Assembly (NCBI GenBank): GCA_900467685.1
Contig: UBQX01000004.1
Coordinates: 1 to 64,000, forward strand
Length of the DNA: 64,000 nt
Origin: Hyphomicrobiales bacterium
Lineage (GTDB): Bacteria; Pseudomonadota; Alphaproteobacteria; Rhizobiales; Rhizobiaceae
Direction: 5' to 3'
Shown here: positions 17,472 to 26,313 of the stretch, in pieces
Layout of the letters: every line of letters begins with the position of its first letter
Position numbering within the stretch: the stretch's first letter is position 1
Position numbers and translations under genes: made by a program
The notes under the pieces: model-generated
Databases searched by the model: none
Told to the model about the DNA's origin: nothing
What the model saw: only the letters and a program-made list of their open reading frames with translations

Positions 17472-18824
17472 ATGACACGCAAGATCAGACTAGGTGCATT
17501 CCTTCCCGGCGGCGGCCAGCACATTGCGGCCTGGCGCCACCCCGACCAGCCGGCCGATGGCGCGACCAGCTTCGAGTTCCACAAGCAGCTGGCGCTGACG
17601 GCCGAACGCGGCCTCTTCGACGCCTATTTCCTCGCGGATGGCCTGGCGATTGCCTTCGGTGGCGGCATAGAGGGCGGCAATGCGAAGGTGGCGGGCTTCG
17701 AACCCGTGACGCTCTTCTCGGCGCTCGCACCGCTGACGACCCATCTCGGCTTCATCGCCACGGCTTCCACGACGTATGAGGAGCCCTACAATCTCGCCCG
17801 CAAATTCGCCTCGCTCGACCTCATCTCCGGTGGTCGCGCCGGCTGGAACGTGGTGACGACCGCGACAGAGTCCGCCGCCCAGAACTTCAACCTTGACCAT
17901 CAGCATCCGCACGCCTTCCGCTACAAGCGCGCCGGTGAGTTCGTCGAGGTGGTCAGGAAGCTGTGGGACAGTTTTGAGGATGATGCCTTCATCCGCGACC
18001 GCGAAAGCGGCCGCTTCTTCGATCCCACGAAGGTGCATTACACCAACCATCGCGGCGAGCATTTCAAGGTGCGCGGCCCTCTCAACGTCTCGCGCTCGCC
18101 CCAAGGGCATCCGGTGATCGTGCAGGCCGGCCAGTCGGATGACGGACGCGGGCTCGCCGCCCAGACGGCGGAAGTCATCTTCACCGCTCACCAGCACATC
18201 GAGACGGCGCAGGAATTCTATCGCGACATCAAGGCCCGTGCCCGTGGTCTCGGCCGCAATCCCGACCATGTCCTGATCATGCCCGGCGTCTCTCCCTTCG
18301 TTGGCCGCACGCTGGACGAGGCGAAGGAGAAATACGAACGCCTGACGAGCCTCATCCTCGAAGAGGACGGCCTCGCGCTGATCAAGGGCCTCACCGGCGG
18401 CGAGCTCGACCTCACCGGCGCCGACCTCGACGGACCGCTGCCGCCGGCCCCGCCGACGGAAGGCATGAAGAGCCGCCAGGCGCTCATCCGCCAGATCGCG
18501 GACGAGAACAACTTCACCATCCGCCAGCTCTACCAGTGGGTCGCCTCGGCGCGTGGCCATTTCACCATCGTCGGCACGCCGGTAACGATCGCCGACACGC
18601 TGCAGGAATGGTTCGAGAATGAGGCCGCCGATGGCTTCAACATCCTGCCGCCATGGCTGCCGACCGGCCTCAACGACTTCGTCGATCTGGTCATACCGGA
18701 GCTGCAGCGTCGCGGTCTCTTCCGCACGGAATACGAGGGCCGGAAATTGCGCGAAAATCTCGGCCTGCCGTTCCCGCAGAACCGCTGGACGCTGGCGCAA
18801 GGCGCAGTCCAGGCCGCCGAATAA
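17472..18824 (+). CDS. FMN-dependent LLM-class monooxygenase (NtaA/DszA/DmoA type)
   Basis: A 450-residue bacterial luciferase-like monooxygenase of the NtaA/SnaA/DszA/DmoA subgroup, recognised from its length and from GAFLPGGGQHIAAWRHP, SGGRAGWNVVTTATESAAQNF and GHPVIVQAGQSDDGRGLAA. These enzymes use FMNH2 from a partner reductase to oxidise organosulfur compounds, nitrilotriacetate or similar chelators. Together with the reductase and the Ssu-like transporter, an organosulfur substrate (sulfone, sulfide or aryl sulfonate) is the best guess. The exact substrate is not readable. Confidence 0.88.
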   Translation: MTRKIRLGAFLPGGGQHIAAWRHPDQPADGATSFEFHKQLALTAERGLFDAYFLADGLAIAFGGGIEGGNAKVAGFEPVTLFSALAPLTTHLGFIATASTTYEEPYNLARKFASLDLISGGRAGWNVVTTATESAAQNFNLDHQHPHAFRYKRAGEFVEVVRKLWDSFEDDAFIRDRESGRFFDPTKVHYTNHRGEHFKVRGPLNVSRSPQGHPVIVQAGQSDDGRGLAAQTAEVIFTAHQHIETAQEFYRDIKARARGLGRNPDHVLIMPGVSPFVGRTLDEAKEKYERLTSLILEEDGLALIKGLTGGELDLTGADLDGPLPPAPPTEGMKSRQALIRQIADENNFTIRQLYQWVASARGHFTIVGTPVTIADTLQEWFENEAADGFNILPPWLPTGLNDFVDLVIPELQRRGLFRTEYEGRKLRENLGLPFPQNRWTLAQGAVQAAE

Positions 18825-18854
18825 CCGACAGACACCAGATCAGAGGACATCCCC

Positions 18855-19721
18855 ATGGCGCTCGATATCGAACAGTCCTATCCGCTGAACAACAGCCCGT
18901 CCAAAACGGGCAGACTGACCTCCGGACAGGCCGGCCCCGCCTCCTCCACGGGCGCGCTCGGTCGGCTTGTCCGGGGCGGCGTTGAGGGCGCAGTCGTGCG
19001 TTACGGCTCGATCATCGCGCTTGCCATCCTCTGGCAGGTGTCGGCAACCGCCGGGTGGGTAAACCCGGCGGTCATCCCGCCGCTCGACCGCATCTTTGAC
19101 GCGGTGGTCAACGGCCCGCTCTGGCGCGATGTCACCATCAGTCTACAGCGCGCCGGCATCGCTTTCGCTGCAGCCGTTGCGCTCGGCATTCCGCTCGGCC
19201 TCTTCATGGGCGAGATCCGCATCGTCGAACGCGCGCTCGATCCGATCCTGCAGCTTCTGCGCCAGACCTCGGCGCTGGCGCTTTATCCGGTCTTCATCCT
19301 GCTGCTCGGCCTCGGTGAAACCTCGAAGGTCTTCGTCATCTTCTGGGCGACGCTCTTCCCGATCCTGCTCGCCACCATTGGCGGCGTGAAGCAGGCCGAG
19401 CCTAAGCTCATCGAAATGGCCCGCGTCTACGGCGCCCGCCGGAGCCACATCTTCCGCAGCGTCGTGCTGCCGGGCGCGCTGCCGCAGATCTTCGTCGGCC
19501 TGCGGCTCAGCGCCACCACTGCGCTTCTTCTGCTCATCGCTGCGGAAATGATTGGCGCCAATAGCGGCCTCGGTTTCCAGGTGATGAACGCGCAATACAA
19601 TTTCCAGATCCCGCTGATGTTCGGCGCGATCCTGCTGCTCGCAGCCCTTGGCCTCGCCGCCAACGCCATCCTGGAAACACTTCAGAAGCGACTGTGCCGC
19701 TGGGCCCCCGCCAAGCCCTGA
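18855..19721 (+). CDS. ABC transporter permease (SsuC/TauC type)
   Basis: A 288-residue inner-membrane permease with a polar 50-residue N-terminal leader and about six membrane segments. The coupling EAA-type loop is EMARVYGARRSHIFRSVVLPGALPQIFVGLRL. The hallmark EMIGANSGLGFQVMNAQYNF places it with sulfonate, taurine and nitrate permeases. It lies 30 bp after the monooxygenase and partners the binding protein and ATPase that follow. Confidence 0.9.
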   Translation: MALDIEQSYPLNNSPSKTGRLTSGQAGPASSTGALGRLVRGGVEGAVVRYGSIIALAILWQVSATAGWVNPAVIPPLDRIFDAVVNGPLWRDVTISLQRAGIAFAAAVALGIPLGLFMGEIRIVERALDPILQLLRQTSALALYPVFILLLGLGETSKVFVIFWATLFPILLATIGGVKQAEPKLIEMARVYGARRSHIFRSVVLPGALPQIFVGLRLSATTALLLLIAAEMIGANSGLGFQVMNAQYNFQIPLMFGAILLLAALGLAANAILETLQKRLCRWAPAKP

Positions 19722-19758
19722 ACAGCCGCACCACCCCATTGATCAAGGAGACACCATC

Positions 19759-20763
19759 ATGACCACCATCAACCGCCGCCGCTTCAACGCGCTCGCCGCC
19801 CTGTCCGCCAGCCTCTTCCTCTCGACCCCTATGGGCTTTGCCTTCGCCGCCGGTCCGGAAGAGGTGAAAATCCGCTACCTCGCCGATCAGGGCGGCCTGT
19901 CCGGCCATGAACTTGCCGCTGCACTCGGCTATTTCGACGGCACCGGCATCACGATCGAAAATGTCGGCTATGCCCAGGGTGGCCCGGCCTCGCTCTTCGC
20001 GCTGGCCTCGGGCAATGTCGAACTTGGCAGTGCCGCGACCTCTGCCGTGCTGAACTCGATTGCCGGCGGCAACGACTTCGTGGCGGCCTATCCGTCCAAC
20101 GGCATCAACCAGAAGACGGAAAGCATCTTCTATTCGCTGGATGGCAGCCCGATCAGATCGATCAGGGATCTGGCCGGCAAGACGATTGCCGTCAACACGC
20201 TGGGCGCCCATCTCGACTACACGGTGCGCGAGGCGCTCCACTCCGTCGGCCTGCCGGAAAATGCCGCCAAGCTGGTCGTCGTGCCGGGCCCGCAGCTGGA
20301 GCAGGTTCTGCGCTCGAAACAGGTGGACGTGGCTGCCTTCGGCTACTGGCAGAAGACCTTCGAGGGTGCGGCCCTGAAGACCGGCGGCCTGCAGAAGATC
20401 TTCGGCGATACGGACGTCCTCGGCGAAATCGCCGGCGGCTTCGTGGTGCTGCGCCGCGACTGGATCAAGGCCCATCCGAAGGCGGCGCAAATCTTCGTCG
20501 AACAGTCGCAGCGCGCGCTCGACTACGCTCAGAACCATCCGGAAGAAACGAAAAAGATCATCGCCAAAGTCCTGACCGCGCGCGGTGGCAACGGCGAGAT
20601 TGCCCAGTATTTCACCGGCTACGGCCTGCGTCCCGGCGCCAAGGCGACCGATCGCGACATTCAGTTCTGGATCGACATCCTCGTGCGTGGCGGCCAGATC
20701 AAGAAGGACCAGATCAAGGTCGAGAACGTGCTGTACACGCCGGAGCGCTTCGCCAGCAACTGA
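19759..20763 (+). CDS. Periplasmic substrate-binding protein (SsuA/NrtA type)
   Basis: A 334-residue solute-binding protein. The leader MTTINRRRFNALAALSAS has a Tat-like RRRF motif before a hydrophobic stretch and a cleavage-type AFA-AG site near residue 32. The mature part shows the aliphatic-sulfonate binding fold (GNVELGSAATSAVLNSIAGG; LRSKQVDVAAFGYW). The start at 19759 follows AAGGAG. It gives the transporter its specificity, presumably for the compound oxidised by the LLM monooxygenase. Confidence 0.9.
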   Translation: MTTINRRRFNALAALSASLFLSTPMGFAFAAGPEEVKIRYLADQGGLSGHELAAALGYFDGTGITIENVGYAQGGPASLFALASGNVELGSAATSAVLNSIAGGNDFVAAYPSNGINQKTESIFYSLDGSPIRSIRDLAGKTIAVNTLGAHLDYTVREALHSVGLPENAAKLVVVPGPQLEQVLRSKQVDVAAFGYWQKTFEGAALKTGGLQKIFGDTDVLGEIAGGFVVLRRDWIKAHPKAAQIFVEQSQRALDYAQNHPEETKKIIAKVLTARGGNGEIAQYFTGYGLRPGAKATDRDIQFWIDILVRGGQIKKDQIKVENVLYTPERFASN

Positions 20764-20774
20764 CCGCCCATGAA

Positions 20775-20803
20775 AGGCCGGCGCATCGAGCACCGGCCTT
20801 CTT
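20775..20803 (+). terminator. Intercistronic stem-loop between binding protein and ATPase
   Basis: GGCCGG pairs with CCGGCC around an 11-nt loop and is followed by TTCTTT. Placed after the binding-protein gene inside the operon, it probably acts as a partial terminator or mRNA 3-prime protector, giving more binding protein than ATPase. Confidence 0.5.
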
Positions 20804-20824
20804 TCCCAGGAAGCGAGGTTTGAC

Positions 20825-21598
20825 ATGACGACGACTGCATCTGAATCCCTCCGCGGCGAGGTCACGATCCGCGATCTCTCCAAGACTTTCAACATCAACG
20901 GCCGCGCGCTGAACGTGCTGAAGGGCGTCAACCTCCACATCCGCGGCGGCGAATGCCTCGCCATCGTCGGCGCCAGCGGCTCCGGCAAGACCACGCTGCT
21001 GCGCGTGCTGGCCGGTCTGGAAGAGGCCGACGAAGGCCGCGTGCTGATCGACGGCGAGCCGGTGCACGGCGTCGGCACAGAACGCGCCGTCATCTTCCAG
21101 GAGCCGCGCCTGTTCCCTTGGCGCACCGTGATCGAAAACGTCGCCTTCCCGCTGGAGGTGCGCGGCCTCTCCCGCGACGAGGCCCGCAGGCGCGCCCGCC
21201 GCTATGTCCAGCTCGTGGGCCTCGGCGACTTCATCGAAGCCTATCCCGCGCAACTCTCCGGCGGCATGGCCCAGCGCGTCGGCATCGCCCGCGCACTCGC
21301 CATCCAGCCCGAAATTCTCCTCCTCGACGAGCCGCTCGGCGCGCTCGACGCCATGACCAAGCTCACCATGCAGGAAGAACTCACCCGCATCTGGCGCGAG
21401 GAAAAGGTCACCATGGTCATCGTCACGCACGATCTAGAAGAAGCCATCTACCTCGCCGACCGCGTGCTCGTCCTGCCGAAGGACAAGGGCGGCCGCATCA
21501 GGGAAATCGAGGTGAACCTGCCAAGGCCGCGAAACCGCAGCGAGGGCGGGTTCGTGAAGCTGCGAGAGGAATTGCTGGGGGAATTCGGCCTGCATTGA
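20825..21598 (+). CDS. ABC transporter ATP-binding protein (SsuB/TauB type)
   Basis: A 257-residue nucleotide-binding subunit with Walker A GASGSGKT, Q-loop FQEPRLFPWRTV, signature LSGGMAQR and Walker B ILLLDEP followed by the D-loop and H-loop VTHDLEEA. The closest type is the sulfonate/nitrate/taurine ATPases. It completes the transporter in the order reductase, monooxygenase, permease, binding protein, ATPase. Confidence 0.92.
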   Translation: MTTTASESLRGEVTIRDLSKTFNINGRALNVLKGVNLHIRGGECLAIVGASGSGKTTLLRVLAGLEEADEGRVLIDGEPVHGVGTERAVIFQEPRLFPWRTVIENVAFPLEVRGLSRDEARRRARRYVQLVGLGDFIEAYPAQLSGGMAQRVGIARALAIQPEILLLDEPLGALDAMTKLTMQEELTRIWREEKVTMVIVTHDLEEAIYLADRVLVLPKDKGGRIREIEVNLPRPRNRSEGGFVKLREELLGEFGLH

Positions 21599-21744
21599 GG
21601 GTCCCACACGGCCGTTGAACGATGCACTCCATGCTGGCCCCGCGACGTCATCCGCCGGAGGGCTGGTTGCGGTCCGACGGGATCCGGTTCATCCGGACCG
21701 TTAAGCCCGCTGACCGCTATCTGACCTGAGCCTGAAATGATGAC

Positions 21745-21765
21745 GCGGCGTGGAACTCACGCCGC
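21745..21765 (-). terminator. Stem-loop at the end of the TrpA/TrpB-like operon
   Basis: GCGGCGTG pairs with CACGCCGC around a 5-nt loop, just beyond the stop codon of the last gene of the minus-strand operon. There is no clear T run, so it may work as a weak or factor-assisted terminator. The rest of the convergent gap 21599-21744 shows nothing else. Confidence 0.45.
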
Positions 21766-21769
21766 CCTG

Positions 21770-22618
21770 CTACCCCAAGGTCGCCAAATCGATGGCGTCC
21801 CGATAGCTCTTGATCGTATCAGCAACGTGGAGGTGAAAGACCGCGTCGGTCGGTTGTTCGCGTTTGAACTCGAGGAACCGATCAATCAGAGCTGTGGCGA
21901 CGATCACGCCGTCGGCGACCTTCGCGACATCCGCAGCAAGTTCCGGCGTCTTCACGCCAAAGCCTACCATGATGGGGAGACTGGATTGCCGGCGGCAGCG
22001 TTCCACGGCCTGGGCAATCACTTCCTTCGATGCGGACGGGCCACCTGTCGGACCAACGACTGGGATGCAATAGAGAAAGCCACCGATGCCCGGCTTTTCG
22101 ACCGCAAAATCGCGCGCTTCGAGCGTCGGCGCGGCAAGCGGGATCATGTAGAGCCCGTGCTTTGCCAGCGCCTTGACCAGATCGTCGGCCTCGCGCAGAG
22201 GAAAGTCGGCGGCGATCAGGCCATCGATGCCGGCTTCCGCTGCGGCTTCTGCAAAGCCCTCGTAACCCATGGTAATGACGGGATTGGAATAGCCCATCAG
22301 GATCAGCGGCGTGCGGTCGTCCGTTTCCCGAAAGGCGCGGCAGAGGTCCAAGGTGCGACGTAGGTTCCCACCCGCCGCGAGAGCGCGCCGGTTCGCCTTC
22401 TGGATCGTCGCGCCGTCGAGAATGGGATCCGAAAAGGGGTGTCCGATCTCGATCAGGTCGATGCCCGATGCGGCGAAGGTCTTGAGCCTTTCGAGGCTTT
22501 CGTCAAAGCTCGGATCGGAGGCGACGGTGAAGGTGACGAAGGCCTTGCGATTCTCGTTACGGAGCCGTTCGAACATGGCGTCGATGCGGTTGATGCGTTT
22601 CGGGGCGCTTTTGGCCAT
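21770..22618 (-). CDS. TrpA-like retro-aldolase, copy 1 (last gene of a sugar-type catabolic operon)
   Basis: A 282-residue TIM barrel of the tryptophan-synthase alpha family. Both catalytic acids of TrpA are kept: E57 in LIEIGHPFSDP and D68 in LDGATIQ, 11 residues apart as in E. coli TrpA (E49/D60). The barrel-end phosphate region (IMVGFGVKTPE; DGVIVATALI) is recognisable. TrpA cleaves indole-glycerol phosphate to indole and glyceraldehyde 3-phosphate. Here the gene sits next to a TrpB-like gene but in an operon with a sugar ABC transporter and kinase, so a catabolic retro-aldol on another phosphorylated glycerol-type side chain is inferred. Confidence 0.82.
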   Translation of the reverse strand: MAKSAPKRINRIDAMFERLRNENRKAFVTFTVASDPSFDESLERLKTFAASGIDLIEIGHPFSDPILDGATIQKANRRALAAGGNLRRTLDLCRAFRETDDRTPLILMGYSNPVITMGYEGFAEAAAEAGIDGLIAADFPLREADDLVKALAKHGLYMIPLAAPTLEARDFAVEKPGIGGFLYCIPVVGPTGGPSASKEVIAQAVERCRRQSSLPIMVGFGVKTPELAADVAKVADGVIVATALIDRFLEFKREQPTDAVFHLHVADTIKSYRDAIDLATLG

Positions 22619-22619
22619 G

Positions 22620-23807
22620 TCAGCTGTCCTGCCAGAGAATGTCGATGTCCTTGTCGCCGGAGGAGGGGGTCATGACGACGACCGCCTCGTGCGGCTCCAT
22701 GGTGCGGGCCACATGTTCAGCCGCCGCCAGCGCGTGGCCCGCCTCCAGGCAGATAAGCACGCCTTCCGTTTCGGCGAGCCGCCGCACCGCCCGTTGGGCC
22801 TCCGCGTCCGTGGCCGTCATGGTTTCAACGCGGCCGCGCGAGACGAGATCCGCCAGCTGCGGCGCAGAACCCGGATAGGCGAGCCCCGGCGCAATGGAAT
22901 TGGCGGCCAGGATCTGTCCCTCCGCGTCAGCCAGAACCAGCGTTTCGGCACCGTGGAAGATGCCGCGCCGGCCTTGCGAAAGTCTAGCCGAATTCGGCGC
23001 GCCGGCCTCTCCGGAGCCTGCGGCCTCCACGGCGATCAGCCGGATCGACGGGTCGGAGACGAAGGAGGAGAAAAGGCCGATGGTGGACGAGCCGCCACCA
23101 ACCGCCGAAAGCACGGCGGAAGGCAGCACGCCGCCTTCGACCAACTGCAGCCGGGTTTCCTTGCCGATGACCTGCTGGAAGGCCGCGACCATTTCGGGAT
23201 AGGGATGCGGTCCGATCGGCGCGCCGGCGACATAGGCGTCGGTGTCGGAATTTCCCATCCAGTGGCGGATGGCCGCACTTGTCGCGGAGCTGAGCGCCCG
23301 GTCGGCGTCCTCGACGATTTCCAGCTTCGCGCCGAAAAGCCGCATCTTCTTGCATGCCTGCGGCTGGGCCGCCGCATCGCGCGCGCCCATGTAGATCGTG
23401 CAACGCATGCCGAAGCGGGCGGCAACGGCGGCCGTCGCGATGCCGTTCTGGCCCGACCCCGTATCAGTCACGACAGCCGAAAGGCCCATCCGCCGGGCGA
23501 GTAGGCATTGGCCGACCGCCGAGTTGGCATAGTTGCCGCCGTTGAAGGTCAGGTCGTCGCGCTTCAGCACGATGCGCGCGCCGCCGGACCAGCTCGGGAA
23601 GGCCGGAATATCGAAGAGCGGCGTCGGCCGTCCGACGAAGCGGTTGAGCAGATGCGTAAGCTCTGTGTGAAAGGCCGGATCGCTCCAGGCGCTGCGGAAA
23701 CCTGCCTCCAGCCGGTCGAGCACCGGCAGAAGGACGGGTGCCACGAACTGTCCGCCAAAGGAGCCGTAGCGGCCGGGACGGCTTTCGACCTTCAATGCAC
23801 GTGCCAT
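22620..23807 (-). CDS. TrpB-like fold-type II protein lacking the PLP lysine
   Basis: A 395-residue protein clearly homologous to tryptophan synthase beta: RYGSFGGQFV, LKRDDLTFNGGNYANS, DTGSGQNGIATA, YMGARD, GPHPYPEMVAAFQQVIG, the PLP-phosphate loop VGGGSS and a C-terminal SSGDKDIDIL. In TrpB the segment GGAHK holds the lysine that forms the Schiff base with PLP; the aligned segment here is GGNYA, so Y93 replaces that lysine. The helper glutamate of ETGAGQ is aspartate (D115). Normal tryptophan synthesis therefore looks impossible. It overlaps no gene but is packed between the permease and TrpA-like copy 1 with 1-2 bp gaps, consistent with one complex. Confidence 0.85.
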   Translation of the reverse strand: MARALKVESRPGRYGSFGGQFVAPVLLPVLDRLEAGFRSAWSDPAFHTELTHLLNRFVGRPTPLFDIPAFPSWSGGARIVLKRDDLTFNGGNYANSAVGQCLLARRMGLSAVVTDTGSGQNGIATAAVAARFGMRCTIYMGARDAAAQPQACKKMRLFGAKLEIVEDADRALSSATSAAIRHWMGNSDTDAYVAGAPIGPHPYPEMVAAFQQVIGKETRLQLVEGGVLPSAVLSAVGGGSSTIGLFSSFVSDPSIRLIAVEAAGSGEAGAPNSARLSQGRRGIFHGAETLVLADAEGQILAANSIAPGLAYPGSAPQLADLVSRGRVETMTATDAEAQRAVRRLAETEGVLICLEAGHALAAAEHVARTMEPHEAVVVMTPSSGDKDIDILWQDS

Positions 23808-23809
23808 GG

Positions 23810-24742
23810 TCAGGCTCCCTGCTTGCCGGCGCGGCGGACGAGAACCGCGGCCAGGATGATCGTGCCGGTGATGATGTCCTGCAGGAAGGTCGACACGCCA
23901 AGGATTGTCAGGCCGTTGCCGATGACGGCGATAATGGCGGCCCCAACCAGCGTCCCCGGCACGTTGGCCTCGCCCTCGCGAAACGCCGTCATGCCGAGGA
24001 AGACGGCGGCATAGGCGGAGAGCAGATAACCGCCACCACCCGTTGGATTGGCCGAGCCGATGCGGGCCGTCAGGAGAATGCCGACCAGCGCGGAGAGAAC
24101 GGCGCTGACGATGAAGGCGAACATCGTGTTCGGGACGATGCGCACGCCGGCAAGGCGCGCCGCCTCGCGATTGCCGCCGATGGCATAGAGCCGCCGGCCG
24201 ATCTCGACCTTGTCGAGGATGATCCAGGCGCAGGCGGCGACGCCGATCAGCCACCAGGTCAGGGTCGGCAGGCCGAGCATCGTGCCGCGCCCGATATCGC
24301 GGAATTCAGCAGGGATGTTGCCGAAGAGCGTCGCGCCCTCGCAGAGCCAGAAGGTGATGCCTCCGATGATCGTGCCAACGGCAAGCGTTGCGATGAAGGA
24401 GAGAACTTCGAAACGCGAGACCACGAAGCCGGAGACCGCGCCGAAGACGGCAGCGGCGGCCAGAACTGCCAGACACGCAATCGGGGCGGGGACGCCGACC
24501 TTGAACAGGAAGACGACGAGGATGCCGCCGAAGGAAACGATCGAGGCGGTCGAAAGGTCGAATTCTCCGACAGCCATCACCACAGTCGCGCCGATCGCAA
24601 CGATTGCCAACAGGGTCATCTGCTGCGTGATGTTGATGAGGTTGCTGGGCGAGCCGAAGGCGCCGGGCGATGCGATGGAGAAGGCGATGATGATGATGAC
24701 GAGGGCGGCGAGCGTGCCGAAACGTCTGACAAAACCGGTCAT
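23810..24742 (-). CDS. ABC transporter permease, ribose/CUT2 family (RbsC-like)
   Basis: A 310-residue inner-membrane permease with about eight to ten hydrophobic segments. It is of the RbsC/CUT2 type (FDLSTASIVSFGGI; GNREAARLAGVRI, the coupling region; FREGEANVPGTLVGAAIIAVIGNGL). It imports a pentose, polyol or similar small sugar-like solute together with the ATPase, whose stop overlaps its start by ATGA, and the binding protein. Confidence 0.9.
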   Translation of the reverse strand: MTGFVRRFGTLAALVIIIIAFSIASPGAFGSPSNLINITQQMTLLAIVAIGATVVMAVGEFDLSTASIVSFGGILVVFLFKVGVPAPIACLAVLAAAAVFGAVSGFVVSRFEVLSFIATLAVGTIIGGITFWLCEGATLFGNIPAEFRDIGRGTMLGLPTLTWWLIGVAACAWIILDKVEIGRRLYAIGGNREAARLAGVRIVPNTMFAFIVSAVLSALVGILLTARIGSANPTGGGGYLLSAYAAVFLGMTAFREGEANVPGTLVGAAIIAVIGNGLTILGVSTFLQDIITGTIILAAVLVRRAGKQGA

Positions 24743-26259
24743 GCTGCGGGATCTTTCCGTGACTGATGCTGGAATGCGGCGTCGATGATGCGCGCCGGCG
24801 TGAGGGAGGGGCCGGTGAGTTCGGCGGTAACTTCGCCGCCGGCGAGAACGAGGACGCGGTTGGCAAGGGCCAACAGCTCGTCCATGTCGGATGTCGTCAT
24901 GAGCACGGCAGCGCCCTCGTCGGCAAAGCGGCGGGCGACGGCATGGATTTCCGCCTTCGCGCCCACATCGACGCCGCGTGTCGGCTCGTCGAGGATCAGC
25001 AGACGGATCGGCCTGCCGAACCAGCGGCCGAAGAGAAGCTTCTGCTGGTTGCCGCCCGAAAGCGTGAGCGGCTTGGCAAAGGCCGAACTCATCTTGACCG
25101 ACAGGGCCGACTTCACCTCTTCCGCGCGCCGTTTCAGCGCCGCGAGGCCCACCCAGGGCAGAGATGGCGCGACACGCACGGCCTTGAGATTGGCAATGGC
25201 GAGGTTTTCGGCGATCGTGCGGCTGACGATCAGGCCCTCATGGCGGCGATCTTCCGGCACATAGGCGCCGCCGGCAGCGATCCGGTCGCCGATATGGCCC
25301 GGTCGCAACGCCCGGCCTTCGAGCGTGATCGTGCCTTCGCGATGGGACGTCGCGCCCCAGACGATCTTCATCAGCGATGTGCGTCCTGCGCCGACGAGCC
25401 CGTAAAGCCCGAGAATTTCGCCTGCCTTGATCTCGAAGGCGATGCGCGAACCGTGGTCGCCGAAGGGCAGGTCGGAGACCTTGAGCGCAACCGGGCTTCC
25501 GCCCGGTGTCGGTCTGGCGATCAGCTCCGCCTCCTCGCGGCCGGACATCAGCCGCACAAGGCCGGGGCGATCGATGTAGGAAATGTCGCCCGCTCCGGCC
25601 GTCGCGCCGTTGCGCAACACCGTATAGCGGTCGCAGATCTCCATCACCTCATCCAGTCGGTGCGAGATGAAGATGACGGCCACCCCGCGCTCGGCCAGCC
25701 GGCGCACGGCCTTGTGCAGGCGGCGCGCCTCGCCATCGGAAAGCGAGGCCGTCGGTTCGTCCATGACGACCAGTCGCGCTGGCTCGCCGATCAGCGCGCG
25801 GATGATTTCCACCAGCTGCTTCTGCCCGGTCGTCAGCCGTGCGGCGGGCACGTCGAGCGGCAGATCGGGGGCGATGTCGCGTGCTGTCTCCGCAATCGCG
25901 CGGGCCATCGCGGCCCGGTCGATGAAGGGGCCGCGTTTCGGATAGGCGCGGCCGACAAAGGCGTTCTCGACCGCGGTGAAATGCGGAACGAGGCTCAGTT
26001 CCTGATGGATAAAGCGAAATCCGAGCTCTTCGGCGTGGCGCACGCTCTCGATCGTCACGGGCTTCCCGTCGATCAGGATTTCGCCGGCATCGGGAGTCAC
26101 GAGTCCGGACAGCGTCTTGATCAGCGTCGACTTTCCCGCGCCGTTTTCGCCGAGCAGGCCATGAACGGAGCCCGCTGCCACATCAATATTCGCGCCGGCA
26201 AGCGCGCGCGCGCCGCCATAGCGCTTTTCAAGCGCCTTGATGCTGAGCAACATGGTCAT
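24739..26259 (-). CDS. Sugar ABC transporter ATP-binding protein, CUT2 family (RbsA-like)
   Basis: A 506-residue protein with two fused ATPase domains, as in RbsA. The first has GENGAGKST and the VVMDEPTASLS Walker B; the second has LSGGNQQK and LLILDEPTRGVDVGAK with a degenerate Walker A (LYGLVGAGRTSL), normal for this family. ATG at 26259 or 26253. It energises uptake through the downstream permease, with which it overlaps by 4 bp. Confidence 0.92.
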   Translation of the reverse strand: MTMLLSIKALEKRYGGARALAGANIDVAAGSVHGLLGENGAGKSTLIKTLSGLVTPDAGEILIDGKPVTIESVRHAEELGFRFIHQELSLVPHFTAVENAFVGRAYPKRGPFIDRAAMARAIAETARDIAPDLPLDVPAARLTTGQKQLVEIIRALIGEPARLVVMDEPTASLSDGEARRLHKAVRRLAERGVAVIFISHRLDEVMEICDRYTVLRNGATAGAGDISYIDRPGLVRLMSGREEAELIARPTPGGSPVALKVSDLPFGDHGSRIAFEIKAGEILGLYGLVGAGRTSLMKIVWGATSHREGTITLEGRALRPGHIGDRIAAGGAYVPEDRRHEGLIVSRTIAENLAIANLKAVRVAPSLPWVGLAALKRRAEEVKSALSVKMSSAFAKPLTLSGGNQQKLLFGRWFGRPIRLLILDEPTRGVDVGAKAEIHAVARRFADEGAAVLMTTSDMDELLALANRVLVLAGGEVTAELTGPSLTPARIIDAAFQHQSRKDPAA

Positions 26260-26278
26260 AATTCCAATGAGTAAGGAT

Positions 26279-26304
26279 GGCCGCCCCGTTCATCCGGAGC
26301 GGCC
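26279..26304 (-). terminator. Intercistronic stem-loop after the binding-protein gene
   Basis: GGCCGCCCC pairs with GGAGCGGCC (one mismatch) around an 8-nt loop between the binding-protein stop and the ATPase start. No T run follows. Such loops typically stabilise the upstream binding-protein message. Confidence 0.5.
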
Positions 26305-26313
26305 GTATGCCGG

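Noticed and set aside
19534-21126. A 530-codon minus-strand frame
   Set aside because: Antisense shadow of the SsuABC-like transporter genes.
21770-23807. Annotation of the TrpA/TrpB-like genes as biosynthetic tryptophan synthase
   Set aside because: The TrpB-like protein lacks the PLP lysine, no trpF or other trp gene is present, and the pair is embedded in a sugar transporter and kinase operon.
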